Positions 51,127 through 58,709 of a stretch of DNA of 64,000 bases are shown here, piece by piece (the first letter of the stretch is position 1; each line of letters begins with the position of its first letter). Both the position numbers and the translations under genes were made by a program. A model generated the notes under the pieces. The model did no database searches, was not told the DNA's origin, and saw nothing but the letters and a program-made list of their open reading frames with translations. Source of the stretch: Streptomyces sp. man185 (lineage in GTDB: Bacteria > Actinomycetota > Actinomycetes > Streptomycetales > Streptomycetaceae); NCBI GenBank assembly GCA_002551355.1, contig NTHE01000022.1, forward strand, positions 1 through 64,000, in the 5' to 3' direction.

Positions 51127-52509
51127 TCACGATGCGTGAGGGCTGCTCCTCGTTGAGCCGTCCGGGTCGTCCGGGCCGTCCGGACCCCCGTCACCACCGG
51201 GATTCCCGTCACCATCGCCGTTGCCGAGCCGCACGTACTCCGGCAGGGTCAACCGGGCGAGCGCGCCGCCGTCCGGCGGATTGTCGAAATCCAGCCGGGC
51301 GCCGATGACCTGGGCCTGGCCGAGGGCGATGGTCAGCCCGAGGCCGTGCCCCTTGCCCGCGCCGTCCGTGCGGAACCGCTGCGGCCCGCCGTCCAGCAGA
51401 TACGCCGGAAACCCGGGGCCGTGGTCCGTCACGGTGACCACCGGGCCGTCCACGCTCAGCACCACCGGAGGACCTCCGTGCCGATGGGCGTTGGCCACCA
51501 GGTTGCCGATCACCCGCTCCAGGCGCCGCCGGTCGGTCTCCACCCGCGCCGCGCCGCTCACCCGTACCTCGGTGTCGGTGCCCGACGCCCGCACGACCCG
51601 CTCCGCCACCGGCGCGAGGTCGTGAACGGCGAGGTCGACCTGCTCGGTACGGGCGTCGAGGCGGGAGATCTCCAGCAGGTCCTCCGTCAGCGCCCGCATG
51701 GCCCGGACCCGGTCGCGCACCAGCTCCGCCGGGCGGCCGGGCGGCAGCAGTTCGGCTGCGGCAGACAGACCGGTCAGCGGGGTGCGCAGCTCGTGCGCCA
51801 CGTCGGCGGTGAACCGCTGCTCGGTCTGGAGCTTGCGCTGGAGGGTCGAGGCCATGGTGTCGAGCGCGCCCGCCACGATCGCCACCTCGTCCTGGGCGCG
51901 GACCGGACGCGCGGTCCGGGGGTCCGCCACCCGGGCGTCGAGATCGCCCGCGCTGATCCGGCGGGCCACCCGGGCGCTCTGGTGGAGCCTGCGGGTCACC
52001 CGGCCGACGGCGAACAGTCCGACGAGCAGAGTGGCGGCGATGGCCAGCAGCGAGGAGCCGATGATCGCCCGGTCCAGCCCGCCGATGGTGCGGGCACTGT
52101 GGCTGTAGTCCGTCCAAGTGGCCAGCGCCCGCCCGTCCGCCGGGCCCGCCGCCCACATGGCGGGGCCGCCCTGCCCGTCGGGGTCGCCCGGCGGGTGCGG
52201 TCCGTCCGCGACGAGGGTGCCCCGCTCGCCGTCGGCGGCCAGTGCGCGCAGCGAGGCGGGCAGGCCCGGCGGGTCGATGCCGGAGCCCCGGGGCAGCGGC
52301 TCCCCGGCCTCGTACGCGTCGGTGACGACCTCCAGCCGGCTCAGCGCCTTCTCGCGGGCGTGCTCGACCGTCTGCCGGGTGACCGCGGTGTGCACCAGGA
52401 GACCGAGGAGGGCGGCCAGGGTGCAGCACATGGCGGTCAGGAAGACCGCCGACTTCCAGGTGAGGCTCGCGGTCCAGGAGGGCGAGCGGAACCGGCGCCG
52501 ACGTCTCAT
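51127..52509 (-). CDS. Sensor histidine kinase with extracytoplasmic domain (CseC-like)
   Basis: The 460-residue kinase has two membrane helices (FLTAMCCTLAALLGLLVHT and IIGSSLLAIAATLLVGLFAV) flanking an extracellular domain of about 110 residues, then HAMP. The dimer box is FTADVAHELRTPLTGL, and the ATPase domain has NLVANAHRHGG, VTDHGPGFP and GKGHGLGL. The C-terminus is a low-complexity Gly/Asp tail. It starts with a 4-bp overlap after the lipoprotein gene. Overall it resembles CseC of the sigE-cseABC envelope-stress system, but neither the response regulator nor the sigma gene is adjacent. Confidence 0.9.
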   Translation of the reverse strand: MRRRRRFRSPSWTASLTWKSAVFLTAMCCTLAALLGLLVHTAVTRQTVEHAREKALSRLEVVTDAYEAGEPLPRGSGIDPPGLPASLRALAADGERGTLVADGPHPPGDPDGQGGPAMWAAGPADGRALATWTDYSHSARTIGGLDRAIIGSSLLAIAATLLVGLFAVGRVTRRLHQSARVARRISAGDLDARVADPRTARPVRAQDEVAIVAGALDTMASTLQRKLQTEQRFTADVAHELRTPLTGLSAAAELLPPGRPAELVRDRVRAMRALTEDLLEISRLDARTEQVDLAVHDLAPVAERVVRASGTDTEVRVSGAARVETDRRRLERVIGNLVANAHRHGGPPVVLSVDGPVVTVTDHGPGFPAYLLDGGPQRFRTDGAGKGHGLGLTIALGQAQVIGARLDFDNPPDGGALARLTLPEYVRLGNGDGDGNPGGDGGPDGPDDPDGSTRSSPHAS

Positions 52510-53261
52510 CGCGTCTCCGCGGCGAATTCCGAAGGCGTACGGGAGGAGGGGCCGGAGGGCGTCGGCGTGCGCGTCGCCCTCGGGGCCTTCCGGTGCTCGG
52601 GCGTCCGCAGGATCTCGTCACGGGTGGCCAGCATCGCGCGCTGCCGCTCGTCCCAGGACCACGCGGTGCGGTACTCGTACCCCGGGATCACCGAGGGAGC
52701 CCGCATGATCAGGTCCCGGCCCGCCAGCTCCACGCTGATCACGGCGTCGTAGGTGGACATGATCCGGGTCAGCCCGCCCCCGTCCGGCATGTAGACGCGC
52801 ACGGCGAGCTGCCGGTCGGGCATCCGGATGCCGAGCACCAGTTCGTCTCTGCCGTCACCGGTCAGATCGCGGTAGTACGGCGGGAGGACCGGGCAGTCGT
52901 CCGGGGCGGTCCGGCACGCCTCGATCTGCCGGACCGTGCTGTCCGGCAGATCGTCCAGGCCGCTGTCCCGGTCCGTCTTCGCCTTCAGACCGGCCTGAGC
53001 CACGGCCACCGGGTCCAGCCGCCGCACATCACCGCCGGTCACCCGGACCCCCGGGATGCGGGCGGTCTCGCCCTCGCCGTAGTCGTACGGGGCGGCGGAG
53101 GCCGGCGGCAGATCCGGCCAGAGGCTCTTGGGCTCGACGGCAGACGACGCGTCCCCCGCGCTCTTCAGCCCGCCGGCCGCGCCGCAGCCGGACAGCAGGG
53201 CGAGCGCGGCGACGGCGGACACGGCGGTGCGGGTCGCCGCCGGGGCGCGGTGCGGGCGCAC
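52506..53261 (-). CDS. Lipoprotein coupled to a sensor kinase (CseA-like context)
   Basis: This 251-residue lipoprotein has the signal VSAVAALALLSGCG (lipobox LLSGC). An outer domain follows with YDYGEGETARIPGVRVTGGD, a Cys pair (EACRTAPDDCPVL), YYRDLTGDGRDELVLGIRMP and a C-terminal Thr/Pro/Arg-rich tail. In the cse system CseA is a lipoprotein that restrains the kinase. The same arrangement is suggested by the ATGA coupling with the downstream kinase. The start is GTG 53261, with GAGGAGG upstream. Homology to CseA itself is not proven by eye. Confidence 0.82.
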   Translation of the reverse strand: MRPHRAPAATRTAVSAVAALALLSGCGAAGGLKSAGDASSAVEPKSLWPDLPPASAAPYDYGEGETARIPGVRVTGGDVRRLDPVAVAQAGLKAKTDRDSGLDDLPDSTVRQIEACRTAPDDCPVLPPYYRDLTGDGRDELVLGIRMPDRQLAVRVYMPDGGGLTRIMSTYDAVISVELAGRDLIMRAPSVIPGYEYRTAWSWDERQRAMLATRDEILRTPEHRKAPRATRTPTPSGPSSRTPSEFAAETR

Positions 53262-53389
53262 GGCTCGCCTCCTCTTCCGACGACAGCGATCTCACACCCT
53301 AATCGGACGTCCGCGCGCAATGCCCGGTTCGCACCACCGTGTAACGGTGCGTGGCTCTACGTTCGCCGCAGGGTCAGCGCTGGTACAGG

Positions 53390-53707
53390 TCAGCGCTGGT
53401 ACGGGTTCTGCCCGGGCGGCGTGACGCCGGGCTGCTGCGGGGCCTGACCGTAGGCGTTGCCGTCCTGCCCGGCCGCGGCCTGGGCGAGCAGCTGGTCCGC
53501 CTCCTCCTTGGGTATCTGCCGCTCCCCGCCGCAGAACGTGCACTGCGTGGCGTACTTCGTCGAGAACGGGAACAGCGGGATGAAGAACAGCGTGAACTTC
53601 GTGACCCGCTTGCGCAGGGTGTGCGCCGCAGGGTTGCCGCACCAGCCGCACACCATCGTCAGGACGGCCAGCTGGTAGAGGTAGCCCTTGGTACCGAAAA
53701 TGATCAT
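53390..53707 (-). CDS. Zinc-ribbon membrane-associated small protein
   Basis: The 105-residue protein has CGWCGNPAAH and CTFCGGE, two CxxC knuckles separated by a hydrophobic stretch (FTLFFIPLFPFSTKY). That pattern fits a zinc-ribbon with a short membrane-associated segment. The C-terminus is a Pro/Gln-rich tail. The ATG at 53707 overlaps the stop of the large HEAT-repeat gene (ATGA) and has AAGGGA upstream. Function unknown. Confidence 0.82.
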   Translation of the reverse strand: MIIFGTKGYLYQLAVLTMVCGWCGNPAAHTLRKRVTKFTLFFIPLFPFSTKYATQCTFCGGERQIPKEEADQLLAQAAAGQDGNAYGQAPQQPGVTPPGQNPYQR

Positions 53708-55968
53708 GTCGTGGTCCCTTTCCCCGTCCCCCGGAGTGCCTGTCGGCACAGCGCCAGGAGCTTTTCGTCCTCGTGGATGTCATGACTGCCGTACCCGCCG
53801 TCCATCGCGTTGTGACGGCGTACGGAGGCGAGTTCGCTCCGCAGGACGTGTGCTGCGGCCGACCCCTCCGGGACCGGCCCCATCCGTGCCAGGCATTCTG
53901 CCACCCGGAGCCGGACATGGCGGCTCTGCTCCCAGGCGGTGAGCAGTGCGTCGGTCGTCTCCCGCGACCGGCCGGACACCTCCCACAGCGCGATCGCCGC
54001 ATCCACCCGCAGCCACAGCTCCTCGTGCGCCAGCAGCCCGCGCAGCCGGGGCGCGACCACCGCGGCACGCGGCCCGAGGGCCCCCAGCGCCACCGCCGCC
54101 GCCCGCCGGTCGTGCACCTGGTCCGACTGGAGGCCCTCGATCAGCACCGGCAACACCGCCTCCGCGTCCCCGGAGACCGCCCACAGCGCCTCGGCCGCCT
54201 CCGTCGCGGAGGCCGTCCCCGGGCGGCGGGTCAGCGCCCGCAGCTCCGGGACGGCCTCTCGTGCTGCGGGCCCGAACGACCCCAGCGCCCGCAGCGCCGC
54301 CGTACGCAGCCACTCGCCCCGGTACTCCGGCGCCCCGCGCAGCACCCGCAGCACCTCGGGGGCGGCCTCGCCCGCGCGCAGCCCGGTCAGCCCGGCCAGC
54401 AGCGGGCTCGCCCGGTCGTAGGCGCCCTCGTCCAGAACCACTTCCGCGAGCCTGCGCCGCAGCGCCCCGGCGAGTGGCCGGGCCACCGCCCCCAGGTGGC
54501 CCACCGCGAACCCCACGTCGTGCGCCACCTGCGGCAGCTCCAGGGCCGCCGCGAGCGCGGGCACCGCACGGGCGTCGCCGAGCCGCGCCAGGGCCTTCAC
54601 GGTGGAGCCGAGCCCGGGCGGACCGCTGGCCCAGGTCTTCACCCAGCTCCCGGGATCGGCGGCCAGCCGGGCGGCCAGGGCGTCCGCGGCCGGCGCGGCG
54701 AGGCCGAACAGCTCCTCCAGCACATGGGACGCGGCCTCGGCCAGCCGGGGCTCGGGGTCGGAGAGCTGCTCGCCGACGAGCGCCACCAACTCCTCGTACG
54801 GGCCGCGCCAGGCCCGTATCAGCCCGCCGCTCATCCGTACGGCGTCGATGCGCTGCCGACGGTCGGGGCTGCGCAACTGGTCGGCGAGCAGCGCTGTGCG
54901 GTCGCCGACCCGGTCGTCGAGGCCGACGTGCAGGGTGCGCAGCAGGTCCGCGGCCCAGGGAGCGCCGCGTCCGGCGTTGTCCTGGGTGGACAGTGACCGC
55001 AGCTGCCCCACGAGCGTCGGCGTCGTGACGTGCTCGCCCCGGCAGGTCTCCGCCGCGGTCACGGGCTCCGCGTCGACGGGCTCGGCGTCCACCGGCTCCG
55101 AGTCGACCGGTTGCGCTTCCACCGGCTCCGCTTCGAACGGCTCCGCGTCGGGGGCCCGACCGGGGCCCGGCGCGGAGCCCTTCCGCGCTGCGATGTCCTC
55201 CCGTGCGGCGTCGACTTCCGGGGCGGCGCACTCCTCCGGCGTCGCACGCATCTCGCGCAGCAGCCCCGAGACCACCGGCACCACGTCGTCGGGCAGCCCG
55301 TCGGGCGAACAGCGCGCCAGCTGGGCCAGGGCCGCGAGCCGCAGCCTCGGGGAGTGCGCCCGGGACGCCAGCCGGCCCAGCCACTGAGCGACCCGTCCCG
55401 CCAGCGGCCGGTGCCGCAGCGCGACCCGCCCGGCGGCCTCCACGAGGGCGAGCCGCACCTCCTCGTCGGGCTCCACCGGAAGCCGCTCCCGCAGCAGCGC
55501 GAGCACCCGCACGGGGTGCCGGTGCAGTGTGGCGAGCGCCAGCGGGGCCGCGAGCCGCACCCCGGGGTCCTCGTCGGCGATCAGCTCGAAGAACACCCCC
55601 GCGCCCGCGGTGACCGCGGCCGCCGCCATCGCGTAGTTCGCGGCGCCCTCGATCTCGTCCTCGTCTATCTCCGCCTCGTCGTCCTCGTCGAGGTCGAAGC
55701 CGCCGATGCTGGTGAGCAGTTCGACCACGCTGCCCCGGTCCTGCACCCCCGGGGCCACGATCAGCTCGAAAAGGAACGGGATGCACGCGAGCGTGCACGC
55801 GTACACATCGCCCTGGTGGTGCACCGCGCCGTACATGCCGTCGAGCGCGGCCTCCCGTTCCGCCGGATCGTCGGACGCCAGCCCCCGCAGCAGCTCCGGC
55901 ACGTCGTCGGCAGGCCCGTAGGCATGCTCCATCGAGGCCCAGTCGACCTCGTCGATCCCCGAGAACAC
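53704..55968 (-). CDS. HEAT-repeat protein
   Basis: This 754-residue protein is composed of HEAT/PBS-lyase-like helical repeats throughout (examples: EVRLALVEAAGRVALRH, LRTAALRALGSFGPAAREAV, DRRAAAVALGALGPRAAVVA, LRVDAAIALWEVSG). An acidic segment (DLDEDDEAEIDEDEIEGA) lies near residue 95-110. A six-fold pentapeptide linker (xAEPV type) lies near residue 275-302. There is no signal or membrane helix, so it is a cytoplasmic scaffold. GTG 55968 has GGAGGGG upstream. It is coupled to the zinc-ribbon gene. Partners are unknown. Confidence 0.88.
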   Translation of the reverse strand: MFSGIDEVDWASMEHAYGPADDVPELLRGLASDDPAEREAALDGMYGAVHHQGDVYACTLACIPFLFELIVAPGVQDRGSVVELLTSIGGFDLDEDDEAEIDEDEIEGAANYAMAAAAVTAGAGVFFELIADEDPGVRLAAPLALATLHRHPVRVLALLRERLPVEPDEEVRLALVEAAGRVALRHRPLAGRVAQWLGRLASRAHSPRLRLAALAQLARCSPDGLPDDVVPVVSGLLREMRATPEECAAPEVDAAREDIAARKGSAPGPGRAPDAEPFEAEPVEAQPVDSEPVDAEPVDAEPVTAAETCRGEHVTTPTLVGQLRSLSTQDNAGRGAPWAADLLRTLHVGLDDRVGDRTALLADQLRSPDRRQRIDAVRMSGGLIRAWRGPYEELVALVGEQLSDPEPRLAEAASHVLEELFGLAAPAADALAARLAADPGSWVKTWASGPPGLGSTVKALARLGDARAVPALAAALELPQVAHDVGFAVGHLGAVARPLAGALRRRLAEVVLDEGAYDRASPLLAGLTGLRAGEAAPEVLRVLRGAPEYRGEWLRTAALRALGSFGPAAREAVPELRALTRRPGTASATEAAEALWAVSGDAEAVLPVLIEGLQSDQVHDRRAAAVALGALGPRAAVVAPRLRGLLAHEELWLRVDAAIALWEVSGRSRETTDALLTAWEQSRHVRLRVAECLARMGPVPEGSAAAHVLRSELASVRRHNAMDGGYGSHDIHEDEKLLALCRQALRGTGKGTTT
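55061..55150 (-). repeat. Six tandem 15-bp units inside the HEAT gene
   Basis: Positions 55061-55150 are six contiguous 15-bp units (consensus ACCGGCTCCGCGTCG, each with 1-4 changes). They encode pentapeptides DAEPV, EAQPV, DSEPV and similar on the minus strand. It is an in-frame microsatellite-like linker that could vary in copy number between strains. Confidence 0.85.
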
Positions 55969-56255
55969 GCCATCCCCTCCCCACGACCACGGCAGCGCCC
56001 GGACCGGAGCGCCCCGTGCCGCGCCCTGTCCGTCACACTCCTCCCGGCGCGCCCCGTAGAAAGCGCCTGCGCAGAGTGTGCACCACCGGTCCGACAATCC
56101 ACCCGCCACTTGTGGCCTTTCCTCGGCCCGTAACCAGGTCATGACCCCATCAAGACGTTTCGGCCGTGACGTCCTTGTGGGATCCCTGTGAACCGTGCCG
56201 CCTCCGGGGACGTCCCAGCGGGTCTCCGGGGGTCTCCGGACGTCGCCCGGGAGTG

Positions 56256-57146
56256 TCACACGGGCAGCGGACGTGCCTGTTCCGGGTCGTTCAGCGGGGC
56301 GAGGAGGTCGCCGTGCCGGTCCAGCCGGGCGGCCATGTCCTCGGCGCGGAACACCAGGGCCCCGGCCTCCCGGCACCCCGCGATCTCGTCCCAGGTGACC
56401 GGGGCCGAGACGGTGGGCTCGGACCTGGCGCGCAGGGTGTAGGGCGTGGCGGTCGTCTTCGACGCGGCGTTCTGGCTGAAGTCGACGAACACCTTGCCCG
56501 GCCGCAGGGCGCGCTTCATCCGGTGCAGGGCCAGCCCCGGGAGGGACTCCTCCGCCTCCATGGCGAGCCGCTTCGCGTACGCGGACACCTCGCCGGACGG
56601 GGTCGGCTCCAGCGGAACCAGCAGGTGCAGCCCCTTGGACCCGGACGTCTTCCCGTACGCGAGCAGCCCGTCGGCCGCGAGCCGCTCCCGCAGCCAGAGC
56701 GCCACCGCGCAGCACTCCACGACGGTCGCGGGGGAGCCGGGGTCCAGGTCGAAGACCATCCGGTCGGCGATCTCCGGCGCGTCGTCACGCCACTGCGGGG
56801 TGTGGAACTCCACCACCAGGTTCGCCGCCCACATCAGCGAGGCCAGATCGCCCACGACCACCTGCCGGGCGCCCGGGTCCTCGCTCCGGGGGACGGGGGT
56901 GGTCCCCACCCAGGCGGGCGTACCGGGGGGCGGATTCTTGGTGAAGAAGAGCTGGCCGCCCGGCCCGTCCGGATACCGCAGGAAGGACACCGGCCGGTCG
57001 CGCAGATGGGGCAGGATCACGCCGCCCGCGGTGGCCGCGTAGTAGTGCAGCACCTCGCCCTTGGTCGTTCCGGTGGCCGGATACAGGACCTTGTCGAGAT
57101 TGCTGAGCGAGACCCGTCGCCCCTCCACCTCGGTGATCGGCGTCAT
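56256..57146 (-). CDS. LigD-type polymerase (PolDom / primase-polymerase) for end joining
   Basis: The 296-residue protein is the stand-alone LigD polymerase domain of the archaeo-eukaryotic primase superfamily: VSLSNLDKVLYPATGTTKGE, then RPVSFLRYPDGPGG, the metal site DRMVFDLDPG (DxD), KTSGSKGLHLLVPL (GSKGxH loop) and KVFVDFSQN (third Asp). It fills and extends ends during non-homologous end joining. The ligase and nuclease domains are absent and are presumably encoded elsewhere. It diverges from the Ku gene, its functional partner, over a 95-bp spacer with a palindrome. Confidence 0.93.
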   Translation of the reverse strand: MTPITEVEGRRVSLSNLDKVLYPATGTTKGEVLHYYAATAGGVILPHLRDRPVSFLRYPDGPGGQLFFTKNPPPGTPAWVGTTPVPRSEDPGARQVVVGDLASLMWAANLVVEFHTPQWRDDAPEIADRMVFDLDPGSPATVVECCAVALWLRERLAADGLLAYGKTSGSKGLHLLVPLEPTPSGEVSAYAKRLAMEAEESLPGLALHRMKRALRPGKVFVDFSQNAASKTTATPYTLRARSEPTVSAPVTWDEIAGCREAGALVFRAEDMAARLDRHGDLLAPLNDPEQARPLPV

Positions 57147-57179
57147 ACGATAAGAGTCACACGAAATCAGACCAAATCG

Positions 57180-57196
57180 TCTTTAACCGCTAAAGA
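57180..57196. promoter_or_regulatory. Palindrome in the LigD-polymerase / Ku divergent spacer
   Basis: TCTTTA-N5-TAAAGA with perfect 6-bp arms lies between the divergent end-joining genes, 46 bases before the Ku start. The spacer is markedly AT-richer than its surroundings, consistent with back-to-back promoters. An operator or regulator-binding role is inferred. Confidence 0.5.
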
Positions 57197-57241
57197 GTCC
57201 TTCATGGTCGAGAGTCCATAGCGGTCGGCAAGGGGTGAACG

Positions 57242-58450
57242 GTGAGGTCCATCTGGAACGGCGCGATCTCCTTCGGGCTGGTCAGCATCCCGATCAAGCT
57301 GGTCAACGCCACCGAGAACCACTCGATCCACTTCCGGCAGATCCACCTCGCCGACGGTGGCCGGATCCGGTACCGCAAGGTCTGCGAACTGGACGAGGAA
57401 GAGGTCGCCGGCGGCGACATCGGCAAGGCCTACGAGGACGCCGACGGCACGATGATCCCGATCACCGACGAGGACCTCGCCCAGCTCCCGCTGCCCACGG
57501 CGAAGACGATCGAGATCGTCGCCTTCGTACCCGCGGACCGGATCGACCCGCTCCAGATGGACGCGGCGTACTACCTCTCCGCCAACGGCGTCCCGGCCGC
57601 CAAGCCGTACACCCTGCTCCGCGAGGCCCTCAAGCGCAGCAACAAGGTCGCCGTCGCCAAGTACGCCCTGCGCGGCCGCGAACGGCTCGGCATGCTCCGC
57701 GTCGTGGACGACGTGATCGCCATGCACGGCCTGCTGTGGCCGGACGAGATCCGCGCCCCCGAGGGCGTCGCCCCGGACGGCGACGTCACGGTCCGCGACG
57801 CCGAACTCGACCTGGCGGACGCCCTGATGGACACGCTCGGCGAGGTCGACATGGACAGCCTCCACGACGACTACCGGGAGGCGGTGGAGGAACTCATCGC
57901 CGCCAAGGCCTCCGGTGAGAGCGTGCGCCCGGCCGAGTCCGAGGACACCGGCGGCGGCAAGGTCATCGACCTGATCGCGGCCCTGGAGAACAGTGTGCAG
58001 GCGGCCAAGAAGTCCCGGGGCGAGGAGGGAGCCGGGACGGAGGACGAGGGCGAGGACGAGGGCGACATCGCCGACGTCCACCCCATCAAGAAGACGTCCG
58101 GAAAGTCCGCCGGGAAGACGTCGGGGAAGTCCTCCGCACAGACCACGAAGAAGACCACGCACCGCGCCCCGACCGGCAAGACGGTCACCCGCTCCGGAGG
58201 CTCCACGGCGAAGAAGTCCGCCCCCAAGCCCACCGGCGCGAAGAAGTCCACGTCGACGGCGAAGAAGTCCGCCCCCAAGTCCACCGGCGCGAAGAAGTCC
58301 ACGTCGACGGCGAAGAAGTCCGCCGGAAGCGGGGGGAGCGGCGGGGGCCGGACGGCCGCGAAGAAGACCCCCGCAAAGAAGCGGACGTCGTCGAGCGGCG
58401 GCACCTCGGCGAACAAGACGGCATCCTCCCGCGGACGCGCCTCGGCCTGA
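57242..58450 (+). CDS. ku: Ku protein (non-homologous end joining) with Lys-rich tail
   Basis: This 402-residue Ku homodimer subunit has the core ring domain at residues 1-260: MRSIWNGAISFGLVSIPIKL, then CELDEEEVAGGDIGKAYE, GRERLGMLRVVDDVIAMHGL and AELDLADALMDTLG. It threads onto broken DNA ends and recruits LigD-type enzymes. The C-terminal 130 residues form a histone-like tail of KKSA/KKST/KPTGAKK repeats, including a 17-residue duplicated unit. Such tails bind DNA and are typical of actinobacterial Ku. The start is GTG 57242, at the very edge of the divergent promoter region. Confidence 0.95.
   Translation: MRSIWNGAISFGLVSIPIKLVNATENHSIHFRQIHLADGGRIRYRKVCELDEEEVAGGDIGKAYEDADGTMIPITDEDLAQLPLPTAKTIEIVAFVPADRIDPLQMDAAYYLSANGVPAAKPYTLLREALKRSNKVAVAKYALRGRERLGMLRVVDDVIAMHGLLWPDEIRAPEGVAPDGDVTVRDAELDLADALMDTLGEVDMDSLHDDYREAVEELIAAKASGESVRPAESEDTGGGKVIDLIAALENSVQAAKKSRGEEGAGTEDEGEDEGDIADVHPIKKTSGKSAGKTSGKSSAQTTKKTTHRAPTGKTVTRSGGSTAKKSAPKPTGAKKSTSTAKKSAPKSTGAKKSTSTAKKSAGSGGSGGGRTAAKKTPAKKRTSSSGGTSANKTASSRGRASA
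58205..58321 (+). repeat. 51-bp direct repeat in the Ku tail
   Basis: Two 51-bp units (58205-58255 and 58256-58306) differ at one base (CCC versus TCC), and a third partial copy begins at 58307. They encode TAKKSAPKPTGAKKSTS and TAKKSAPKSTGAKKSTS. Copy-number change would lengthen or shorten the DNA-binding tail in frame. Confidence 0.9.
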
Positions 58451-58477
58451 GGAGGGGCGGGCGCGGCGGGAGGCAGG

Positions 58478-58610
58478 ACGATCAGGCCCCGGGTGTCGGG
58501 CGATCCACATCCGGGCGGCAGGGGCGATCCGGGTGCGGGGCGCAGGACGATCCGGACCCGGGAGGCGAGGCGAGCGATTCGGACCCGGGGTGCAGGCGAT
58601 CCGCATCCGG
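58478..58610 (+). repeat. Degenerate 22-27-bp tandem repeat downstream of Ku
   Basis: Six imperfect units begin with CGAT at about 58479, 58501, 58525, 58548, 58575 and 58597, with cores like CGATCCGGACCCGGG and a trailing GCAGG. They are in non-coding DNA after the Ku stop. No CRISPR-like spacer structure is present, and the unit length varies. Confidence 0.6.
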
Positions 58611-58709
58611 ATGCTGGGCGTCTACGTCTCCGACACCCGCGGCGGCACCTTCCTCACCGTCGGACTGGACGGCAGGGTCATCGAGAGGAACCCCCGTCCC
58701 AAGGGCTGA
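58611..58709 (+). CDS. Possible short ORF or gene remnant
   Basis: A 32-residue frame from ATG 58611 reads MLGVYVSDTRGGTFLTVGLD then ends RVIERNPRPKG at TGA 58709. It looks like the C-terminus of a larger protein. It overlaps the convergent gene by 32 bp, lacks a clear ribosome-binding site and follows a degenerate repeat. It is weakly supported. Confidence 0.2.
   Translation: MLGVYVSDTRGGTFLTVGLDGRVIERNPRPKG

Noticed and set aside
53704-56715. Extension of the HEAT-repeat protein upstream to 56715
   Set aside because: The upstream part is antisense to the LigD polymerase gene and low-complexity. A GTG with a good ribosome-binding site exists at 55968.
58205-58610. CRISPR-like array
   Set aside because: The first repeats are in-frame coding units of Ku with no spacers. 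The second group is degenerate with variable unit length. No cas genes are present.
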